From positions 2,467,300 through 2,531,299 of the forward strand of contig OX639990.1 in NCBI GenBank assembly GCA_951828535.1: 64,000 bases of DNA, written 5' to 3'. The notes under the pieces are model-generated. The model saw only the letters and a program-made list of their open reading frames with translations, had not been told where the DNA came from and searched no databases. The translations under genes were made by a program, and so were the position numbers. This document shows, in pieces, positions 17,937 to 28,209 of the stretch (its first letter is position 1; the number at the start of each line of letters is the position of its first letter). This DNA is from an uncultured Candidatus Entotheonella sp. Its GTDB lineage: Bacteria; Tectomicrobia; Entotheonellia; Entotheonellales; Entotheonellaceae.

Positions 17937-18932
17937 ATGGCCGTGCAGATTGAGCATTACCGCGATATGGGCACGTTTGACTACGGCGCCGTCATGCGGA
18001 TGACGCCGCTGATCCGCCGGGTCGTTTGCCGCAATCCGACGCCGTTTACCTACAAGGGCACGGGCACCTACATCGTGGGCACGGGCCGGGTGGCGGTGAT
18101 TGATCCCGGACCGCCGCTGTCCTCGCACGTTGACGACGTGCTGGCGGCGCTGGGGTCCGGCGAGACGGTGACGCACGTCCTGATCACCCACACCCACAGC
18201 GATCATTCGTCCCTGACTGCCCGCCTGCAAGAGCTGACCGGCGCCCGCTCGTACGGCTTCGGGCCGCACGGCGCAGTGCGAGCTTACGACCCGCACGACC
18301 GGGTCGATTTTTCGGCCTACTTCACGGCGGAAGAAAAGAGCCGTTTCGACAAGGAATGGGACGACCTGCCGGCAGAACTGAAGCGCGAGGGTCCCGACCT
18401 CGACTTCCGGCCCGACGAGCGTCTCGGCGACGGCGACGTGGTGCGCGGCGGCAACTGGACCATGACCGCGGTGCACACTCCGGGTCACTGCTCTAATCAT
18501 CTGTGCTACCACCTGCGGGAGGAAAACTGTCTGTTCTCCGGCGACCACGTGATGGGCTGGGCCACCAGCGTGGTGTCGCCGCCGGACGGCTCCATGCAGG
18601 ACTACCTGGCCTCGCTGCGCAAGCTGCTGCCCCGCCGGGCCGAGCGCTTCTGGCCGACACACGGACCCGCCATTACCGAGCCGGACCGCTACGTACGGAC
18701 GTGCGTCGCGCACCGTGAGGAGCGCGAGCAGCAGATCATTGCCCATCTGCGCGCCGGCGCACGGCGCATCGCCGACATCGTGCCCGAGATGTACGTCGGC
18801 TACGACAAGCGCCTGTGGTACCCGGCGGCCAATTCGGTGCACGCCCACCTGTTGCACCTCGTTGACACCGCCCGCGCCAGGGTGGTCGACGGCGACGAGC
18901 CGAAGCTTACGTCTGTCTACGAGTTGGCTTAG
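17937..18932 (+). CDS. Metallo-beta-lactamase-fold hydrolase (LACTB2-like)
   Basis: This 331-residue protein has the MBL metal motif HTHSDHSSL near residues 83-91, the second histidine in VHTPGHCSNHLCY and the aspartate in FSGDHVMGW. A C-terminal helical domain (AHLRAGARRIADIVPEMYVGY) matches the winged-helix end of the LACTB2/glyoxalase II-like group. Members cleave thioesters, RNA or small esters, so a hydrolase role is safe and the substrate is open. ATG 17937 is preceded by AGGAAAGGAG. It is transcribed apart from the enolase-superfamily gene. Confidence 0.9.
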   Translation: MAVQIEHYRDMGTFDYGAVMRMTPLIRRVVCRNPTPFTYKGTGTYIVGTGRVAVIDPGPPLSSHVDDVLAALGSGETVTHVLITHTHSDHSSLTARLQELTGARSYGFGPHGAVRAYDPHDRVDFSAYFTAEEKSRFDKEWDDLPAELKREGPDLDFRPDERLGDGDVVRGGNWTMTAVHTPGHCSNHLCYHLREENCLFSGDHVMGWATSVVSPPDGSMQDYLASLRKLLPRRAERFWPTHGPAITEPDRYVRTCVAHREEREQQIIAHLRAGARRIADIVPEMYVGYDKRLWYPAANSVHAHLLHLVDTARARVVDGDEPKLTSVYELA

Positions 18933-19271
18933 CAGAAGGTCTGAACAACCTGTAACAACGTGCGTGCTGCCTGCGCCAGATCGTCTTGCCGCGGCACTGA
19001 AAATATGATAGTTTGATGCCCCGACTTCAGGAAATTTGAATTTTAATCCCCCCGTTTTTCTTGCCCATTTCCCTGAACCTTGGTGACTGGCAATGCGCTG
19101 GTAGACAGGTGCGGGGAACAACTTTTTGGAGATCGGGCGAGACGGGAACCAAGGCCGTCAACCGTTGCGTCCATAGACACGAGTTGCTCGGGCATCACCG
19201 GTATACAGAGTGCACGCCACAAACTTGGGAATTTTCCCCTCCTCTTGGGAGGGGTCAGGGGAGGGAGTATC
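18933..19271 (+). promoter_or_regulatory. Leader region of the F1-ATPase operon
   Basis: These 339 bases carry no gene. A possible -10 box TATGAT lies at 19004-19009, but no good -35 stands at the right distance. From 19236 to 19271 the leader is a palindromic repeat whose right part (GGGGAGGGAG) also serves as the ribosome site of atpH. The promoter assignment is a guess from position. Confidence 0.3.
19236..19270. repeat. GC-rich palindromic repeat next to atpH start
   Basis: CCCCTCC at 19236-19242 pairs with GGAGGGG at 19248-19254, followed by TCAGGGGAGGGAG. The element ends two bases before the atpH TTG start, so it supplies the ribosome-binding site. It is of the same class as the elements at 17799 and 32163. 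Confidence 0.6.
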
Positions 19272-19814
19272 TTGAAAGGCAGGGCCGCAGCGCGGAGATA
19301 TGCGAAAGCCTTGATGGAGTTGGCCAAGCGCGATGATCAGGTTGCCGACATCGCCGAACAATTGCAGCAGCACCTCAGTCTCCTGCGCTCAAACGCCAAC
19401 CTGCAACTGCTTCTGAACAATCCCGGCATCGATGCCAAGGTCAAAGCCAACCTCCTGACGGCCGTTCTTGACCGCACGCAGCCGACTCCCCTGCTGCGGA
19501 ATTTCCTTCTGCTTCTTCTCGAAAAAGAACGGTTGAACCAATTCGACGTGGTCTGTGAGCACTACGAGCGGCTGGCCAACGAGGAATTGCAACGTGTGAT
19601 GGCGCAGGTGATCACGGCCATCGAGCTTGCGGCGGAGCAACGCGAGGCCGTGACGCAGAAAATCGCCGACATGACGCACAAGAACGTGATTCTGGAAACG
19701 CACGTGGACCCGGGCATCCTTGGCGGCTTGGTGGTGCGTGTCAACAATGTCGTTCTGGATGGCAGCCTGCGAGGCCAGCTCACCCAGTTGCGCAAGGAAC
19801 TGATAGGAGGATGA
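19272..19814 (+). CDS. atpH: ATP synthase F1, delta subunit
   Basis: This 180-residue subunit (TTG start at 19272) is part of the peripheral stalk that holds F1 to F0. The sequence AAARRYAKALMELAKRDDQ at the start and IPDGILGGLVVRVNNVVLDGSLR-like PGILGGLVVRVNN near the end are typical of OSCP/delta. The frame is open upstream to 19080 but that part is repeat and leader, not delta-like, so TTG 19272 is preferred; GGGGAGGGAG stands just before it. Next come atpA, atpG, atpD and atpC in the usual order. The F0 genes (a, c, b) are not upstream, so the operon is split. Confidence 0.92.
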   Translation: MKGRAAARRYAKALMELAKRDDQVADIAEQLQQHLSLLRSNANLQLLLNNPGIDAKVKANLLTAVLDRTQPTPLLRNFLLLLLEKERLNQFDVVCEHYERLANEELQRVMAQVITAIELAAEQREAVTQKIADMTHKNVILETHVDPGILGGLVVRVNNVVLDGSLRGQLTQLRKELIGG

Positions 19815-19820
19815 GGCACC

Positions 19821-21383
19821 GTGGCGGACATTAGCGCAGCAGAAATCAGCGAGATCATCAAACGCCAGATCGAGGGTTACGTCGGCGAGGTCGAGCTCGC
19901 CGAAACGGGCTCGGTGATTACCGTCGGCGACGGCATCGCCCGCATTTACGGCCTCGACAAGTGCATGGCCGGCGAGTTGTTGCTCTTCCCGCACGACATC
20001 TACGGCATGGCCCTCAACCTTGAGGAGGACAACGTCGGCGCGGTGTTGTTGGGCGCCGATACGGACATCAAGGAGGGCGACGAAGTACGCCGCACCAACC
20101 GCATCATGGAGGTGCCGGTGGGCGAGGCGATGATCGGGCGCGTCGTCAATTCGCTGGGGCAGCCCATCGACGGCAAGGGGCCGATCGACACCAAGGACAG
20201 CAGCCCCATCGAGCGCATCGCGCCGGGCGTGATCGACCGCCATCCGGTGAACCAGCCGCTGCAAACCGGCCTCAAGGCCATTGATTCCATGGTGCCGATC
20301 GGACGCGGGCAGCGCGAACTCATCATCGGCGACCGCCAGACCGGCAAGACTGCGGTGGCCATCGACGCCATGATCAGCCAGAAGGCGGCGTGGGAGGGGG
20401 ATCCGGAGTGGAAGCCGGGGCATCCCGGCGTCGTCTGCATCTACGTCGCTATCGGTCAGAAGCGCTCGACGGTGGCGCAGGTCGTGCGCGTGCTGGAAGA
20501 GCACGGCGCCATGCGCTACTCCATCGTGGTGGCGGCCACGGCCAGCGACCCGGCGCCTCTGCAATACGTAGCGCCCTACGCCGGTTGCGCCATGGGTGAG
20601 TATTTTCGCGACAAGGGCGGCCACGCGCTGTGCATCTACGACGATCTCTCCAAGCAGGCTGCGGCCTACCGCCAGCTCTCCTTGCTGCTGCGCCGCCCGC
20701 CCGGACGCGAAGCCTATCCCGGCGATGTGTTCTACCTGCACTCCCGCCTGCTGGAACGCGCCGCCAAGCTCAGCGACGATCACGGCGGCGGCTCCCTGAC
20801 GGCGCTGCCGATCATCGAAACCCAGGCCGGTGACGTGTCGGCTTACATCCCCACCAACGTCATTTCCATCACCGACGGCCAGATCTACCTCGAATCCGAC
20901 CTGTTCTATTCCGGCGTGCGCCCGGCGATCAACGTCGGCCTGTCCGTGTCGCGCGTCGGCGGTGCGGCGCAAACACGGGCCATGAAGCAGGTGGCCGGGC
21001 GGTTGCGCCTCGACTTGGCGCAGTACCGCGAGATGGCGGCCTTTGCGCAGTTCGGCAGCGAACTCGACGCCGCCACCCAGGCGCAGTTGTCGCGCGGCGA
21101 GCGCATGGTCGAAATCCTCAAGCAGGACCAGTACGAGCCGCTGCGCTTCGAGCAGCAGGTCATCACTATCTTCGCGGCAGTTAACGGCTTTCTGGACGAC
21201 CAGCCGACCGATACCTGCCAGGACTTCACGCGCGACTTCCTGCAGACCGTAGAAACGCGCCACCCCGAGATTCCGCGCAGCATCGTGGAGGCCGGAGTCA
21301 TTACCGACGAGACGCAAACGGCGTTGCGTGAAGCCCTCGAAGCCTTCAAGGCGTCGCAAGCCGTACCGGCGGGAGCGGCCTAG
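19821..21383 (+). CDS. atpA: ATP synthase F1, alpha subunit
   Basis: This 520-residue subunit is the non-catalytic nucleotide-binding partner of beta in the F1 hexamer. The P-loop is [15 protein letters not shown] near residue 172, and [26 protein letters not shown] and [18 protein letters not shown] are seen in order. It starts with GTG 19821, ten bases after AGGAGG. The protein carries a slightly enlarged insertion after AMISQKAAW ([12 protein letters not shown]), seen in some lineages. It is second in the atpHAGDC operon. Three bases separate it from atpG. Confidence 0.97.
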   Translation: MADISAAEISEIIKRQIEGYVGEVELAETGSVITVGDGIARIYGLDKCMAGELLLFPHDIYGMALNLEEDNVGAVLLGADTDIKEGDEVRRTNRIMEVPVGEAMIGRVVNSLGQPIDGKGPIDTKDSSPIERIAPGVIDRHPVNQPLQTGLKAIDSMVPIGRGQRELIIGDRQTGKTAVAIDAMISQKAAWEGDPEWKPGHPGVVCIYVAIGQKRSTVAQVVRVLEEHGAMRYSIVVAATASDPAPLQYVAPYAGCAMGEYFRDKGGHALCIYDDLSKQAAAYRQLSLLLRRPPGREAYPGDVFYLHSRLLERAAKLSDDHGGGSLTALPIIETQAGDVSAYIPTNVISITDGQIYLESDLFYSGVRPAINVGLSVSRVGGAAQTRAMKQVAGRLRLDLAQYREMAAFAQFGSELDAATQAQLSRGERMVEILKQDQYEPLRFEQQVITIFAAVNGFLDDQPTDTCQDFTRDFLQTVETRHPEIPRSIVEAGVITDETQTALREALEAFKASQAVPAGAA

Positions 21384-21385
21384 TC

Positions 21386-22312
21386 ATGCCAAGCCTGCGC
21401 GACATCCGCCGGCGCATCGCCAGCGTCAAGAATACCCAGCAGATTACCAACGCCATGAAAATGGTCTCCGCTGCCAAGCTGCAGCGCGCCCAGGACCGCG
21501 TGCTGGCGGCGCGGCCCTATTCGCAGCGTCTGCGGCAGGTGCTTGAGCACCTCGACGCCCGCGTACGGCCCGACATTCATCCCCTTCTGGCGCCCCGCGA
21601 CCACGGCAGGACCTTGCTGGTGCTGGTGACGTCGGATCGCGGCCTGTGCGGCGGCTTCAACGGTAACGTGCAGCGCGCCGCTGCCGAGTTGCTGCGCGAG
21701 TTGGGCGGCAATGACAACGTTGATATCATCACGATTGGACGCAAGGGGCGGGATTTTCTCACCTATCGCCGCTACCAGATGCAGGCGTCTTATATGGACC
21801 TGTTCACCCGCCAGGTGGCCTACGAGCAGGCCGTGGAGTTGGCGGCGACGATTCTGGCGGCCTACGAGGGCAAACCGGGCGACGCCGAGGACGACGACTA
21901 CGGCTACCCGGACGAAGACTCGGAAGCGGCCGCTGGGTACAAGAACGTCCTGGTTCTGTACAACCGCTTCGGCTCCGCGGTGCAGCAGGTGGTTACCACC
22001 CTGCAACTGCTGCCGATGAGCGGCCATACCACGACGGACGCCGAGCCCAGCGAGCCGTTTGACTTCATCTACGAGCCGTCCGCCGAGGCGGTGCTCGACA
22101 GCCTGCTGCGCCGTGAGGTCGACGTGCAGCTCTTCCAGGTGCTGCTGGAGTCCTTCGCGGGCGAGCACGGCGCCCGCATGACGGCCATGGATTCGGCGAC
22201 GGAAAACGCATCGGAGATGATCGCCAGCCTCACCCTGACCTTCAACCGGGCGCGGCAGGCCGCTATTACCAAGGAATTGATCGAGGTCGTCAGCGGCGCG
22301 GATGCCCTGTAA
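21386..22312 (+). CDS. atpG: ATP synthase F1, gamma subunit
   Basis: This 308-residue protein is the central shaft of F1 that turns inside the alpha-beta ring. It starts MPSLRDIRRRIASVKNTQQI, has the TSDRGLCGGFNGNV block, and ends with ENASEMIASLTLTFNRARQAAITKEL, the C-terminal helix that fits the ring. A charged insertion (DAEDDDYGYPDEDSEAAAG) in the middle makes it about 20 residues longer than standard. The gap to atpD is 90 bases and carries direct repeats (22322-22392), unusual for an otherwise tight operon. Confidence 0.95.
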   Translation: MPSLRDIRRRIASVKNTQQITNAMKMVSAAKLQRAQDRVLAARPYSQRLRQVLEHLDARVRPDIHPLLAPRDHGRTLLVLVTSDRGLCGGFNGNVQRAAAELLRELGGNDNVDIITIGRKGRDFLTYRRYQMQASYMDLFTRQVAYEQAVELAATILAAYEGKPGDAEDDDYGYPDEDSEAAAGYKNVLVLYNRFGSAVQQVVTTLQLLPMSGHTTTDAEPSEPFDFIYEPSAEAVLDSLLRREVDVQLFQVLLESFAGEHGARMTAMDSATENASEMIASLTLTFNRARQAAITKELIEVVSGADAL

Positions 22313-22321
22313 GAAGCTGTG

Positions 22322-23815
<1,494 letters not shown>

Positions 23816-23817
23816 CG

Positions 23818-24222
23818 GTGCCGTTGTCCGTGGAAATTCTCACCCCGAACCGCCTGCTCCTGCAGGACGAGGTGGATGAACTGAATCTGCCCGGGACGGA
23901 GGGCTATCTCGGCATTCTTCCCGGCCACATCGCCTTCCTCACCAACCTGGGACAGGGCGAGCTCATGCTTCGCAAGGACGGTCAGCAGCGCTACCTGGCC
24001 GTCTTCCGGGGTTATATGGAGGTCAACGACGACAAGGTGACCGTGCTCGCCGAAGTCGCGGAAGACATGGCCGAGATCGACCCGGATCGCGCCAATTCCG
24101 CGCGCGATCGGGCCATGGAACGGCTGCGCGGCGGCGATGCCCAGGCCGTTGACTTCGACCGCGCCAGCGCCGCGCTGCAGCGGGCCCTCGTCCGCCTTCA
24201 GGTCAGCGCGCGGCGAGGCTGA
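23818..24222 (+). CDS. atpC: ATP synthase F1, epsilon subunit
   Basis: This 134-residue subunit sits on the gamma shaft and can brake ATP hydrolysis. The N-terminal beta part reads VEILTPNRLLLQDEVDELNLPGTEGYLGILPGH, the family signature; the C-terminal two-helix part follows with DPDRANSARDRAMERL. It starts at GTG 23818, three bases after the atpD stop, and belongs to the same operon. The next gene starts four bases after its stop, so translation is likely coupled. Confidence 0.93.
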   Translation: MPLSVEILTPNRLLLQDEVDELNLPGTEGYLGILPGHIAFLTNLGQGELMLRKDGQQRYLAVFRGYMEVNDDKVTVLAEVAEDMAEIDPDRANSARDRAMERLRGGDAQAVDFDRASAALQRALVRLQVSARRG

Positions 24223-24226
24223 GGGG

Positions 24227-24970
24227 TTGCGAGAGGAGGCGTCGGATGCCCCTGGGGCCTGGCGTCTCACCTTGCACCAAAACCCGAACGGTTACCGCTT
24301 CGCGCTCGACGCCTTCCTGCTCGCCGATTTTGTCCCTTCTGAAACCACCGGACCCATCATCGACCTCGGCACTGGCTGCGGCATCGTTGCCTTTCTGCTG
24401 GCGCGGCGCTTTCCGGGATCTCCTATCGTCGCGCTGGAACTGCAAGCTGGCCTGGCGGCCGTGGCGCAACGGAACGTGGCGCACAACGCTCTGGCCCAGC
24501 AAGTCAGCATCGTACAGGGCGATATCCGTGATGCCGCTGCATGTTTTGCGTCCGCAAGCTTCGGAACCGTGGTGTGCAATCCGCCGTATCGCGCCGTGGG
24601 TCACGGGCGTCTCAACCCGCAATCTGAAAAGGCCATTGCGCGCCATGAGGTCGCGGTGACGCTGTGCCAGGTTGTGCAGGCTGCGCGGCACCTGCTGGCG
24701 CGGCGTGGCCGCCTGCTGCTGGTCTACCATCCATCCCGCCTTGCCGAGTTGTGCAGCCGTCTGGAAGCGGCCGACCTGAACCCTCGCCGCCTGCGTTTCG
24801 TCCATCCAAACGGTGAAGCCACCGCCACGATGGTCCTTGTCGAAGCCCTGCGCGGCGGTCGAGACGCCCTGGAGGTGCTGCCGCCACTGGTGGTCTACCA
24901 AGCGCCGAACGTCTACAGCGCCGAGATGCAGGCCATTTTTCAGGGCCGCGCGCTCGCCGAGGGCCGGTGA
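24227..24970 (+). CDS. TrmN6-like adenine N6 methyltransferase (tRNA type)
   Basis: This 247-residue protein is of the TrmN6 class, which methylates adenine 37 of a tRNA. It has IIDLGTGCGIVAFLLARRFP (SAM motif I), the catalytic NPPYRAVGHGRLNP motif near residue 125, and a later HPNGEATATMVLVE stretch, all typical. A TTG at 24227 after GAGGGG is the likely start; the first ATG codon at 24246 lies in another frame. The gene follows atpC by four bases and precedes rsmI by three, forming a run of RNA methyltransferases behind the ATP synthase genes. Confidence 0.83.
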   Translation: MREEASDAPGAWRLTLHQNPNGYRFALDAFLLADFVPSETTGPIIDLGTGCGIVAFLLARRFPGSPIVALELQAGLAAVAQRNVAHNALAQQVSIVQGDIRDAAACFASASFGTVVCNPPYRAVGHGRLNPQSEKAIARHEVAVTLCQVVQAARHLLARRGRLLLVYHPSRLAELCSRLEAADLNPRRLRFVHPNGEATATMVLVEALRGGRDALEVLPPLVVYQAPNVYSAEMQAIFQGRALAEGR

Positions 24971-24973
24971 GTC

Positions 24974-25672
24974 ATGTCGGAAGCAGCGCCGACGGACGAC
25001 CGCGGCACCCTGTACATCGTCGCCACGCCGATCGGTAACCTCGACGACATCACCCTGCGCGCCCTGCGCGTCCTGGGCAGCGTGGACCTCATCGCCGCCG
25101 AGGATACCCGGCACACGCGCAAGCTGCTGACCCATTACGACATCTCCTGCCCAATGCTGAGCTACCACGACCACAACAAGGTGTCCCAGGCGCAGCGACT
25201 GCTCGGCCTGCTGCAAGAGGGGCGACGCGTCGCCCTGGTCACCGATGCCGGCACACCGGGCATCGCCGACCCGGCGTATCACCTTCTCCAGGTCCTGCTG
25301 CCGCACGACATCCCCGTCGTGCCCATCCCCGGACCCAGCGCCGCCATCGCGGCCCTGTCGGTCTCCGGCCTGCCCATGAATCGCTTTGTGTTCGAGGGAT
25401 TCTTGCCCGTGAAGAGCGGTCGGCGGCGGCAGCGTCTGGAAGCGCTGCGCGAGGAGCCGCGCACCGTGGTGCTCTACGAATCCCCGCACCGCTTCGTCAA
25501 GCTGTTACGCGAACTCGTGGAGCATTTCGGTGCCGAGCGGCGCGTCGTGGTGGCGCGGGAATTGACCAAGCACTATGAAGAGGTCATGCGGGGGACGGCA
25601 GGCAGCCTGCTGGAAAGCTGGCAGGAGCGGTCTGTGCGAGGGGAGTTTACGGTGGTTGTTGACGGGCAATAG
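24974..25672 (+). CDS. rsmI: 16S rRNA 2'-O-ribose C1402 methyltransferase
   Basis: This 232-residue protein is RsmI, which methylates the ribose of cytidine 1402 in 16S rRNA. It shows LYIVATPIGNLDDITLRALRVL at the start, AAEDTRHTRKLL, SYHDHN, VALVTDAGTPGIADP and VPIPGPSAAIAALSVSGLP, the tetrapyrrole-methylase fold used by RsmI. It ends at GTAGSLLESW and lacks the C-terminal HTH extension found in longer members, as is common. It is downstream of the TrmN6-like gene with a three-base gap. A pair with a lytic-protein or UPF0102 gene, common elsewhere, is absent here. Confidence 0.93.
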   Translation: MSEAAPTDDRGTLYIVATPIGNLDDITLRALRVLGSVDLIAAEDTRHTRKLLTHYDISCPMLSYHDHNKVSQAQRLLGLLQEGRRVALVTDAGTPGIADPAYHLLQVLLPHDIPVVPIPGPSAAIAALSVSGLPMNRFVFEGFLPVKSGRRRQRLEALREEPRTVVLYESPHRFVKLLRELVEHFGAERRVVVARELTKHYEEVMRGTAGSLLESWQERSVRGEFTVVVDGQ

Positions 25673-25695
25673 GGACCAATCTCAAATCTTTCCTC

Positions 25696-26119
25696 TCACT
25701 CGCCCACCCACGGATCAATGAAGGCGATTCCCATATCCTCGAAGTCCCGAATGTTCCGCGTCGCCACCGCCATGCCGCGCGAGTGCGCAATCGCCGCGAT
25801 CTTGGCCGTCGGGGTGCGACACCGGACGCCCGGCGGCGTGGCGAGCGGCGGCAATTTCCGCATAGATGCGGGCCGCGGCACTGTCGAAGGGCAGGATCCG
25901 GTTTGCAAAGCCTGGTCGCAGCATCCGTTCGAGACCCGCCGCAAGACCGTCCCGCCGTCTCCCTGGCGGCATCACCGCAAGACCGAAGCGCAACTCCGCC
26001 TCGGTGATTGCCGTCAGAAACAGAGTCGCTGTCGTAAGGCCCGCAACCCACGATGCGACCGCGGGATCGGGAGCCGGCCGCATCAACTCAGACACTACAT
26101 TTGTGTCCAGAACGAACAT
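25696..26119 (-). pseudogene. Frameshifted PIN-domain toxin (FitB/VapC type)
   Basis: The gene starts at ATG 26119 with MFVLDTNVVSELMRP, a PIN-domain opening. It runs to HAAGRPVSHPD and then loses frame; the correct continuation, AKIAAIAHSRGMAVATRNIRDFEDMGI and IDPWVGE, lies in another frame to the stop at 25696. Removing one of two Cs at 25806-25807 (minus GG) would read VSHPDAKIAAIA and restore the conserved aspartate. The toxin nuclease is therefore broken unless there is a sequencing error. It follows its antitoxin gene by ten bases. Confidence 0.85.
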
Positions 26120-26129
26120 GGGCGGGGTC

Positions 26130-26372
26130 TCAACTGAAATCCGGCGGTTCCCGTGCCGGCTCGCGTGGGGGCAGTTCAAGATCCACGCCGCCGTATGGCG
26201 CGAAGCAGTCTCGAATGAACTGGGCCAGGTTCTCAGGTTCGGGTTCCGGCGCGACGGCCTCGTGCAGGATCAGCCGTGCCTCATCTTCCATGGAACGGCC
26301 ATTCCCGGCCGCCCGTACGCGTAAGCGGTGCTTCACCTCGTCATCGAGATTGCGGATCGTGATGCTCGCCAT
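26130..26372 (-). CDS. FitA-type ribbon-helix-helix antitoxin
   Basis: This 80-residue protein begins MASITIRNLDDEVKHRLRVRAA, the ribbon-helix-helix DNA-binding unit, followed by NGRSMEDEARLILHEAV, the FitA/VapB pattern. The C-terminal tail (FIRDCFAPYGGVDLELPPREP) is the toxin-binding stretch of FitA proteins. It precedes the frameshifted fitB by ten bases. With the toxin broken, the antitoxin would still repress its operon, and may neutralise related toxins. The start has GGAGGCGCTGCC ahead of it. Confidence 0.9.
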   Translation of the reverse strand: MASITIRNLDDEVKHRLRVRAAGNGRSMEDEARLILHEAVAPEPEPENLAQFIRDCFAPYGGVDLELPPREPAREPPDFS

Positions 26373-26542
26373 GGCAGCGCCTCCCTGTGTCTCAACCTGG
26401 CCTTAATCTGCGGGGCAATTGCAATGCCAACAAGACGGGTTCGCCTTTCGGTCGCCATCGCCGGCAACTCACCTAACCGTATGCCGAGAGCATACATGGT
26501 GTCACACGGGCGGCAGGAATCCAGTGGGTTCGTTAAGCGGTA

Positions 26543-26869
26543 CTACTGACTGCGATATGACGCTCGAAGTGTTCGAAGGACAACATTGCCACGGGGCTGC
26601 TCACCGTTGCCCTGGATAACAATGACCTCTAGGTCGCTTTCACATCGTTGGATACGTTTCTCCAGTAGCCTACTAATACTCCAAGTATCTGGCGCAGCAC
26701 GTTCGTAGTTGTATTTCTTGACCACACGATTTGCAGCTGTGCGAATCACAATACGAATTCTTTCCTTGGCCCATACGGCCTCTTCAAATTCCCCTACCTT
26801 CTCCATCTTCTCCCTCTCACTGGATGTGACGCTCAACGACAAGCTTCTGACATACTCGATAAATGTCAT
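26543..26869 (-). CDS. Hypothetical protein, AT-richer than its surroundings
   Basis: This ORF encodes about 108 residues from ATG 26869. It contains EFEEAVWAKERIRIVIRTAA, KKYNYERAAPDTWSISRLLEK and LEVIVIQGNGEQPRGN, which look like a folded alpha-beta protein. I recognise no family. Codon use (AGA, ATA, CTT) and base composition are visibly poorer in GC than the citrate synthase gene next to it, suggesting separate origin. The start is not certain; TTG 26893 would add eight residues. Upstream of the stop, bases 26373-26542 hold nothing I can identify. Confidence 0.5.
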   Translation of the reverse strand: MTFIEYVRSLSLSVTSSEREKMEKVGEFEEAVWAKERIRIVIRTAANRVVKKYNYERAAPDTWSISRLLEKRIQRCESDLEVIVIQGNGEQPRGNVVLRTLRASYRSQ

Positions 26870-26919
26870 TGATTCTGGGGTAACACGACCCAAGCCGGCT
26901 CTTTGTTGATCATCTCACC

Positions 26920-28032
26920 CTAACGCTGAGCGGGCGGCACCCACTTCAGGTCGACGGGCCCGACGTACTTGGCGCGCGGGCGGATCAGGCGGTTGCGGTC
27001 CAGTTGTTCGATGATGTGCGCGGTCCAGCCGGCCACGCGGCTAATCACGAAGACCGGCGTGAAGATATCGGTGGGAATTCCCATGTTGTGGTAGGTGGAG
27101 GCGGAGTAGAAGTCGACGTTCGGGATGAGGCCCTTTTCGCGATCCATGATCTGATCAACCAGTACGGACATTTCGTACCACTGCGGCTGTCCGGTCTTCT
27201 CGCCCATGCGCTTCGACATCGGCCCGAGGATCTTGGCGCGCGGGTCGCCTTCCTTGTAGACGCGGTGGCCGAATCCCATGATGCGGTCCTTGTTGGCCAG
27301 CGCCTGCATCAGGTAGGGCTCGACGTTGTCCATGCTGCCGATGGCCTTGAGGGTGACCATCACCTGCTCGTTGGCGCCACCGTGCAGCGGGCCCTTGAGG
27401 GAGCCAATGGCCGACACCACGCCAGAGTATATGTCCGAGACGGTTGACACGGTGGCGCGGGCCGCAAAGGTGGAGGCGTTGATTTCGTGGTCGGCGTGGA
27501 GGATCAGGGCGATGTCGAAGAACTTGGCGAACTCCGGGTCGGGGTCCTGTCCCTGCAGCATGTAGAGGAAATTGGTGGCGATGTTGGCGTCCGGCTTCGG
27601 CGCCAGAGGCTCCTTGTCGTTGCGGATGCGGTCGAAGCCCGCCACCAGAGCCGGCATGCGCGCCACCATGCGGGTGGCCTTGCGGACGTTGGCGCTGGGT
27701 GAGTTGTCATGGCGGTCGGGATCGTAGAGGGCCATGACGGAGGTGACGGTGCGCACGTATTCCATGGGATGCACGTCGGTCGGCAGGCGGTGCATGATGT
27801 CGAGCACGGGTTCCGGGAGCGCGTATTGGCTGCGGAGGTCATGAATCTGTTGGTCGAGTTCGGCTTGACTCGGCAACCGCCCGTGCCATAACAGGTACAC
27901 CACCTCTTCAAAGGTCGAGTGCTCCGCCAGATCTTCGATCACGTAGCCGCGATAGGTCAGCGTCGCTCCAACGATCGAGCTCAGTTCCGAGGCAAACGCG
28001 ACGACCCCTTCAAGACCTTCTTGCACTTCCAT
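26920..28032 (-). CDS. Citrate synthase
   Basis: This 370-residue enzyme condenses acetyl-CoA and oxaloacetate in the citric acid cycle. The HADHEINASTFAARATVSTVSD block near residue 185, LHGGANEQVM, and GFGHRVYKEGDPRAKI (catalytic histidine) are clear, with a late EQLDRNRLIRP. It has the short form typical of many bacteria and archaea; 2-methylcitrate synthases share this layout and cannot be ruled out. It stands alone, with a long leader before the next gene. The 28033-28209 gap holds no gene that I see. Confidence 0.93.
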   Translation of the reverse strand: MEVQEGLEGVVAFASELSSIVGATLTYRGYVIEDLAEHSTFEEVVYLLWHGRLPSQAELDQQIHDLRSQYALPEPVLDIMHRLPTDVHPMEYVRTVTSVMALYDPDRHDNSPSANVRKATRMVARMPALVAGFDRIRNDKEPLAPKPDANIATNFLYMLQGQDPDPEFAKFFDIALILHADHEINASTFAARATVSTVSDIYSGVVSAIGSLKGPLHGGANEQVMVTLKAIGSMDNVEPYLMQALANKDRIMGFGHRVYKEGDPRAKILGPMSKRMGEKTGQPQWYEMSVLVDQIMDREKGLIPNVDFYSASTYHNMGIPTDIFTPVFVISRVAGWTAHIIEQLDRNRLIRPRAKYVGPVDLKWVPPAQR

Positions 28033-28209
28033 TGTGTACCTCTCCCATGCCTTTGGGTGGCAGGCCAGTGCCGTGGCTGCGCACCAATCCTCACGGTTGC
28101 GTTAACTGAATCCATTTGCAGGTGAATTCGCTATCAATAGCATGAACCGCTTGGCGGTTGCAAGCCCTGAATGCGCCGCTTCGGCAGGGCTGCGGCGCAT
28201 GCCCGGCGC

